In this document: piece after piece, positions 57,656-64,000 of the stretch
Position numbering within the stretch: position 1 is the stretch's first letter
How the letters are laid out: the number at the start of each line of letters is the position of its first letter
Source of the DNA: Azolla pinnata
Lineage: Eukaryota > Streptophyta > Polypodiopsida > Salviniales > Salviniaceae
DNA length: 64,000 nucleotides
Reading direction: 5' to 3'
Assembly (NCBI GenBank): GCA_037176905.1
Contig: JBBBWG010022223.1
Coordinates: 1-64,000 of the forward strand
Notes under the pieces: generated by a model
Databases searched by the model: none
Seen by the model: only the letters and a program-made list of their open reading frames with translations
Told to the model about the DNA's origin: nothing
Position numbers and translations under genes: made by a program

Positions 57656-60600
57656 ATGGATACTTTGGAGAAACCTATGCTTTATTTGAAAGAGAAAGAA
57701 GAGGCTTTGAGCGACGAGCCCATGCCGCAGGATATAGAAACGTCTCCAAGTGTGAAACTAGTGCTGGAATCATCTGCTGAGGTGAATGCAATTGGGATTG
57801 CGTTCACACATCGGCTTCGTACTGTCCATTTTGGTGGAGCTGCTCAATTTGTTGGGGAAGCTGGGATTGCCCTGGGTCAGGACGGCATCCTCTTCAATTG
57901 CACATGTTGCGGAAAACCGGAAATTCCACAAAGGACCTTAATTTGTGATGCGTGCGAGAATAGCTTTCATATGAAATGTATGAAGATTCGAGAAAACCAA
58001 GTAAGCGATATCGATGACTGGTTATGCACATCATGTGCCATGAAGCAAGAGAAGCATAAATGGACATTAGGAAGAATTAACCCAGGGCAACATGTAACCA
58101 ACATAGGCAGTAATGTTAATTGCAAGGTGCTCAGGGAGTGTAAGGTTGAAATTGATAATGATGCAATCTTGGTTGAACATAGTACACCTACTCACGGTGT
58201 GCCTTCTACTGATGGAAATCAAAGGGAGAATAATAAGCGCCAGAAAAGAGATGAAGATGATGATTTCGGTGCAAACACAAGCTTATCAAAAAAACCTTCT
58301 GATGGCAGTCGAAGTGAATCTAGATTCCGCACCACCAGGTGTGAACTGCTTTTCTTCAATATGTAGTATATATTGTTTTAACAGATAATTTGGGGAAATT
58401 AATATGTAAGTTCTGCTGTAATTATATTGTTTTTGGTTGAAGCACCAGGTTTGTCACATGTTTGGCTTCCTAGAGACCATGTTCACAGATGTTGCCCTTG
58501 CCGTATGCATACGGAACTATCTCTTTCAGGATGTGCTTCCCGCCCTGCATACAGCTACGATGGATTGCTTGACTTGTAACGATGGATTGCTTGACTTGTA
58601 TACAAGATAGAAGTTAATGGTCACTCTATCGTATGCAGTTTGAAAAACGATTGGTGTTGGACCAACCCTGACCTAGAAAGGATGTGAAAATGACATGTTG
58701 ATGAGCATCACCTCTGTTTGGAAGAAAGAACAGTCGTCAATTGACGTCTAAATATTTTATATGAAAGAACACAGGAATTCCATATTCAAAGAATCTCCAG
58801 AAGTAATAACCTGAAATCTGCATAGTGTATAGAAGAAGGGATTACACCGGAAAATGCATATAATTTGCTTACTTCATTGAGGTTCTTGATAAAATGATGT
58901 CCTAACATTCTTAAAACTGTAGTTCGGCATCATGATTTGGATAAAATCATCAAGAGATTTGGAATCTGATCCCTTTCCCTATGTGTATTAGAATTTGGGA
59001 GACAATAGAGAAGGGTTTCTGCGCCTCTGAATTTGAAATTAATAATATACATGCAGTAAATAGAACCTAGAATCCATAAGCTGGTGCATCACTGGAAAAA
59101 TTCAAAAGAATCCGCAAGTCTTGCGTGGTTTGACTGCAAAAGCATTGGTCCCAACATTACCCTTAAATGCATGAACTTGTGAACTTAGACACTAAGTGCA
59201 TCACTAGAAGAATACAAAAACATCCACAAGTATTGCTTTAATCATGGGGTTTGACTGCAAGTGAGTGCTGATTTTGTCCTTAGCCGTTTGAGCTTCTGTA
59301 AGCAGTCTCTAGTGCAGCAACTTAAAAGGAAAAATACAGAGAGCCGATAGAATCTAGTCTCTTAAGTTATTTCATCACTAAAAGAATGGAAAAAGATCTA
59401 GAACTCTTATTTGACTGCAAAGCGGTCGTGTCATTACCTGAGCTTCTGTAACCAGTAGCCACTGCAGCACTTAGAACAATTAGAATTATATGATCACGAC
59501 TGAAATGTTGTCTCCACCTTAAAATTCAGAGCATGGAATAAGACTTCTTCATCATAACTAGAGCCATGTAATGCAAGGGTAATAGAGGTGCATTCAAAGT
59601 TATACCATTCTGAGGTGCACAAGCTCATGTATGGTCATGGGTTCTGTTGACGACATCAAGATTTTTCTGATGGATTTTAGGAATATAACCAGCTTCCCAA
59701 AGTATCTTAATGTTAAGCAATGTTATTACATTTATCTCCAGTGAGACAGATCTGTGATGGTATAAAACAAGAACCTACACTGATTTGACAAATCTGAAAT
59801 TTCTCCTGTTTAGGCATACACCACCAATATGCATCCTAGTCTTAAAGTTGGGGTGATGTGATAGGTGTACATTTGTTTGGTACCGTCTATATTAATAAGC
59901 ATTACAGAAAAACTAACTCAATGTGGTATTTATTAAACTTCCTTTAGGGTTTCTATCTGTCTTTTAGGTGAACTTGTTCTATGTTGATGGTTCTGCTAGT
60001 CTTTGACTGATCAAGGAATGGTCAAAGACAGGCAGTTTGCTCATGCATAAGCTGCAGCCATCATGAAGTATAGACCGTGTTTGGCTACTGTACGAACAGC
60101 TAGAATAGCATTTACATCAAAGAAGTTTCAACTTAGGATACCAATTTGCCCAAAGCTTGCACAATAGCTGGTTGTCGTCAACCTAATTTTTACAGTCTCA
60201 TGTGCTAGTGATTTAGAGAGATCATGAAAAGCGAGGTATGTTTACTTGATCTTTACCCACAGTAAAAAAACCAAACCTACCATGAAATCCAAACTAGGCA
60301 TTTAGTATGTTTCCATATGAATTGTTATGCATGTGAAATGTAGATAGATAGAAAGAAAGAAAGGTATAATGACGTCTTTTAAGAGTTCAGAATGACATCG
60401 AACAAGAAAATACATCTTCAAGTGTGTATGTCTCAAAAATAAAAATAAAATAAAATAGACTGTTGACGTGTATGATGAAATTCAGACAGTGACAAGATTT
60501 CCTTTCAGTGGTGCAATCATGCACTATGCCAGTACATAGTGGAGACCCCTATGGATAGTCAAAGCTCTTTAAAATTTTTGGAATGAGATCATCCCTTAGT

Positions 60601-63600
60601 TGATAAGCTTCCATCTGATCTTGAGAAGGTTATGTTCGACAGTAATACCTTGATAAGTGACCTTTGGCAATGTTTTTAGCAGGTTGCATTGATTGGCATT
60701 TTTTTCTCTTTGACAGGTTGAAGAGTCTTTCTGGAGCAGAGGATGGACATGTGACTATTTATGGCCTTGAAAGAGCTAGTATGATGGACACTTTATTTCC
60801 TGGAGACATGGATGCATCTCAAACAAGTGCAACTGCTTCTAGCAAAGATCTTGATGATGAAGTTGAACCATCATTCAGGGACATAGATTCAGGAGCAATT
60901 GGTCAGCATCACATGCAACGATTAAAGGAGTTTTTATCAGAAAAAGGTGGAACCATTGATGAAGATTGGAGAGTAGAGGTCAAGAAACGGGTAAACACAG
61001 AGAAGACTTTTGATGTTACATTCTTTTCTCCAGATGGTCAGAAGTTTCGATCCAGGCCAGAAGTAGCCAGGTTCTTAGGAATTTTGGATCAGAAAAAAGA
61101 TGGTAAAGTAGTGGATGCTGACCCTAGAGATCTTTCTACTCCAGCAACTAGAAAGAAAAGGAAGGAGGTATTCAGAGAACAAAGACAAGATGAGGTTTCA
61201 ACAGTTGTGGAACAGAGCAATGATTATTTCCTTGAATCTGTCAAGCGGCAGAAATCAGAATCTTATAATCATTCAGAACCTCAAGACCCTATTTTAGATC
61301 TAGAAATTCAGGCATGTTTTCTACACCTTTCCCTTGAAATGGTTTTGTATCTAATTTTTTCATTGGGAGAAAATCCCACAGTAAATATTTATGGCTCTCC
61401 CTTACTAGGCGTGTACAAATTGTGGGGAATTTTTATAATTTTTTTGCTCAACTCTTTCTTGAAAAAATATGTGGGATCTTCTCTTGCAGCTACCTTTTCA
61501 GTGCATGGATTTGAAGATTGAGAATATCGGCAATCTAGAAATGCGACCTGGATATTACAATGATGATATCATGTGGCCCATTGGTTATCGTTGTTCATGG
61601 CATGATGGAATCACTGGTTCTATTTGTGTTTCTGAAGTTCTAGATGGGGGCCCATTTCATCCGGTTTTTAAAATTTCAAGAAAGTCGTGCTCTCTTTGTT
61701 CTGATATGCTGCTTGACAGCAAAAGCTCAAAGCAAGATACCTTACAACCACAAGAGCAAATTGCTATAGCGCAGAAACAACAGGAAGAGAGTTTGGAGAC
61801 AGGGAAAAATTTGTATACGCAATTCAACCATGTCTATGATGAGGATGATGAGCTGAGTATGTTAGTAGGCAACCTTTCAGCCTTTAATGAAGAGAGCACC
61901 AGAATTGGTGAAGGCTGGAACATGTGGAGTGACAGATATGGTGCTCAAGATCAGTATGAAGTGTGTAGTGTTGACCAAATTGGAGAGCTAACTGTGGAGA
62001 GTTCTTCTTCTTCTGGGGCCTGGAAGCTTTTTGCAGAGAGAATGTTGGAACGCATAAATGAAGTGCTATGCATGGGAAGATGTAAATTGGGCTGCAAGCA
62101 CATTGGAAATTCTCATTCGTCAAAACTCAAAGTTAGTCTTCCTGCCAACGCAGTGGGCTTAAAGCATGGAGAGATAGATGTTGAGGAAGCTTACATAAAC
62201 TTACTTGATTGGTTGGGCGAAGATCGTTTTGGCTTTGATGTACCAGTCATACGCAAATACCTTCAAGGGAAAATGGCTAACCTTAAACCTCTACGGCCAC
62301 CACCACCAATTGGCTCGCCCATTTGTAAGAGCATATCTGAGTTTGCTGGAGATTTACTTCAGGTATTTTATTTTGACAGGAATCTCGTTTAAACATATTC
62401 CTGTAGGAATTGAGATCTGACCCAATTAATTTGATTTTTCCGAAGATTTGGGAATTTCTTTGTCGCTTCTCAGATATTCTTGGTCAGAAAGAACCACCTT
62501 TGTTGGAAGATCTGGAAGCAATTGTTGTCGGCACATCAGAGATGGGTATTGGTGTTGCAACCTATAGAAAAGGCAAGTTTTTGACTCAAGTAAGCGGTAT
62601 CCCTTTGGATGCTCTTGCAATGGCAACTGAAAATATGCATTTTAAAACATGTTCAACCTCTTGTGCAGGTGAAGAGCTACAGCCAAAGCAAAGGCTTGGA
62701 AGAACCAAACAGATTTCATCTTCAGGATGTTGCAATGTGGCATTGGCTAGTTCAAATATTGCACTACTCAAAATAGCCTTGTCTGACCTTCAGCAAATAG
62801 CCTTGGTGGCAGGTCCAGATTTGGTTCTTGATGCAAAGCGCAGTAAAAAGAAGGATGGGGAAGGTGCCGTGGCACCCAAAAAGCGAGCTGGTTCATTAGT
62901 AATCTTGAATGAATTAACTTGGCCAGAAGTAGCAAGAAGATACGTTATTGGTCTTCTTGCTTTGAGGACGTGTGTAGAAAATATTGATGTCAGTGCCCAG
63001 GATCGGAGAAAGATACTCCATTGCATACAAGGGGACGGTGGAAATCTTTGTGGTGCTCTGGCTGGAGTTGCGGCAATTGAAGCTGATGCCTTGGTGATTC
63101 ATTCAACCTTTTACTCATCTTATTCATCCTTATTCCCTGTTTGTATGGTTTCTTTTAACCTTGTTACACATTCATAATCTTTGTGCACTTCAGCTACTTG
63201 CAACAGCAGAAAAACATCTTTCTCGTTGGCTGCTTACTGGAGATGAGATAGATATGACCGAATCTTTACACGAGGATGACTCTGGAGAAACACCAGTTGA
63301 GGATGACATACCTGTAGGAACTTCTGCAAAGCCTCCTTGGGCAACTGCTTTAGAACCGGTTAGAAAGCTTGCGACAAATGTTGGTGCTAGGATCAGGAAT
63401 TGTATCAGAGATGCACTTGATTTAAATCCACCTGACTGGGCAAAAGAAGTGCTGGAATGGTCAATTAGCAAAGACATATACAAAGGAAATGCATCTGGAC
63501 CAACAAAGGTATACTGTGAGGATGTATTATAAAGGATGGAGTGCTTTTAAGAAAGTCTAACCGTCCTGTGATGCTTACTTTACTGTGCAGAAAGCTGTTC

Positions 63601-63926
63601 TATCAGTTCTGGACAAGGTTAGTGATGAAAAGCAGGCAAGCCTTCCCATAGAAGAGAAAAAGATTGAATATGTCTGCCCAACTCCTGTCCGTGTGATGAA
63701 GCGATGTCGTGTAATTCTCCGTCAGATCATTGCGCCAGATGATGTGCGTGACTTCTGTAATTCTCTTGGCGGAACAGTCTTGGGCTACTTCGAAGATGAA
63801 GAGGATAACATTGAAATGTCACTACCACTGATTACTCGTCCACTGGATTTCAGAATGATCGATGCCCGGTTAGCTGCTGGTGCTTATGGTGGTTCACATG
63901 AATCTTATGCAGCAGATATGCGCCAG
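57656..63926 (+). CDS. MBD9: MBD9-like chromatin protein (PHD, MBD, FYR-like, DDT, bromodomain), 3' end outside window
   Basis: Multi-domain chromatin reader; Arabidopsis MBD9 works with SWR1/ISWI-type remodelling and affects flowering. Six exons seen: 57656-58338, 60717-61311, 61490-62362, 62407-63093, 63194-63508 and 63591-63926, all in phase (1163 codons), with a donor CAG|GTGTGG at 63927 and the rest beyond the window. The first ATG in frame is at 57656. PHD finger: CTCCGKPE-like CTCCGKPEIPQ, LICDACENSFHMKC, WLCTSC (residues about 80-130). MBD-like: DEDWRVEVKKRV...TFFSPDGQKFRSRPEVARFL (about 309-350). FYR-like: WPIGYRCSWHDGITGSICVSEV in exon 3. DDT-like: LIFPKIWEFLCRFSDIL in exon 4. Bromodomain start: LITRPLDFRMIDARLAAGAY in exon 6. 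The exon 2 donor would be GC (CAG|GCATGT). An upstream exon cannot be excluded. Confidence 0.87.
59070..59480. repeat. Degenerate tandem repeat in MBD9-like intron 1
   Basis: Intron 1 (58339-60716, 2.4 kb) holds three to four diverged units of about 120-150 bases. Each has 'tgcatcactNgaagaatNcaaaa', 'atccNcaagtNttg' and 'tttgactgcaa' in the same order (starts near 59083, 59198 and 59368). The rest of the intron has no gene. Confidence 0.6.
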
Positions 63927-64000
63927 GTGTGGATTTGATATGTTTAATAGAAAGGTATTTCTGTTTGTATCAAGTATGAGTCTCACCACTTAGTCATCGT

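Overview
Nuclear DNA of a vascular land plant. The exon-intron genes, the plant-specific gene families (a DYW-type PPR protein, a ZFN-like CCCH protein, a TET10-like tetraspanin, an MBD9-like chromatin reader, an FHA-Tdp1 fusion) and the Arabidopsis-type telomere heptamer CCCTAAA all point there. The PPR protein, with many 'MYGKCG' repeats and a full DYW tail, and the LINE-type reverse transcriptase relic read to me like lycophyte or fern sequences. That impression comes from memory, not from a search.

Layout. 1-3.5 kb: microsatellites, a 60-bp minisatellite and a MITE-like element. 3.5-19.8 kb: three genes on the minus strand. They are an OTU deubiquitinase (8 exons, 238 aa), a METTL23-like methyltransferase (7 exons, 221 aa) and a very long Tdp1-beta-type FHA + tyrosyl-DNA phosphodiesterase gene (13 exons, about 2062 aa). 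After a 2.9-kb divergent spacer come a TatD nuclease gene on the plus strand (8 exons, 301 aa, with a dead LINE in intron 2) and an intronless DYW PPR gene (1029 aa). A five-finger CCCH gene (6 exons, 432 aa) runs convergently on the minus strand at 35.5-39.8 kb. 40-49 kb is gene-poor, with microsatellites, a second MITE copy and another LINE relic. 49.3-54.9 kb holds a ten-exon tetraspanin whose introns are packed with minisatellites, including telomere-like repeats. 57.7-64 kb holds the first six exons of an MBD9-like gene that runs off the window.

Splice sites were chosen by reading both strands. In every multi-exon gene the exon phases close, and the seven complete genes give uninterrupted frames. 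Transcript ends and UTRs were not determined.

The genes are unrelated housekeeping or regulatory genes, not an operon-like system. Two DNA-end-processing enzymes, Tdp1-beta and TatD, lie head to head. The most unusual items are six tandem copies of a roughly 88-residue repeat inside the giant second exon of the Tdp1-beta gene, and the telomere-like arrays of opposite orientation in two introns of the tetraspanin gene.
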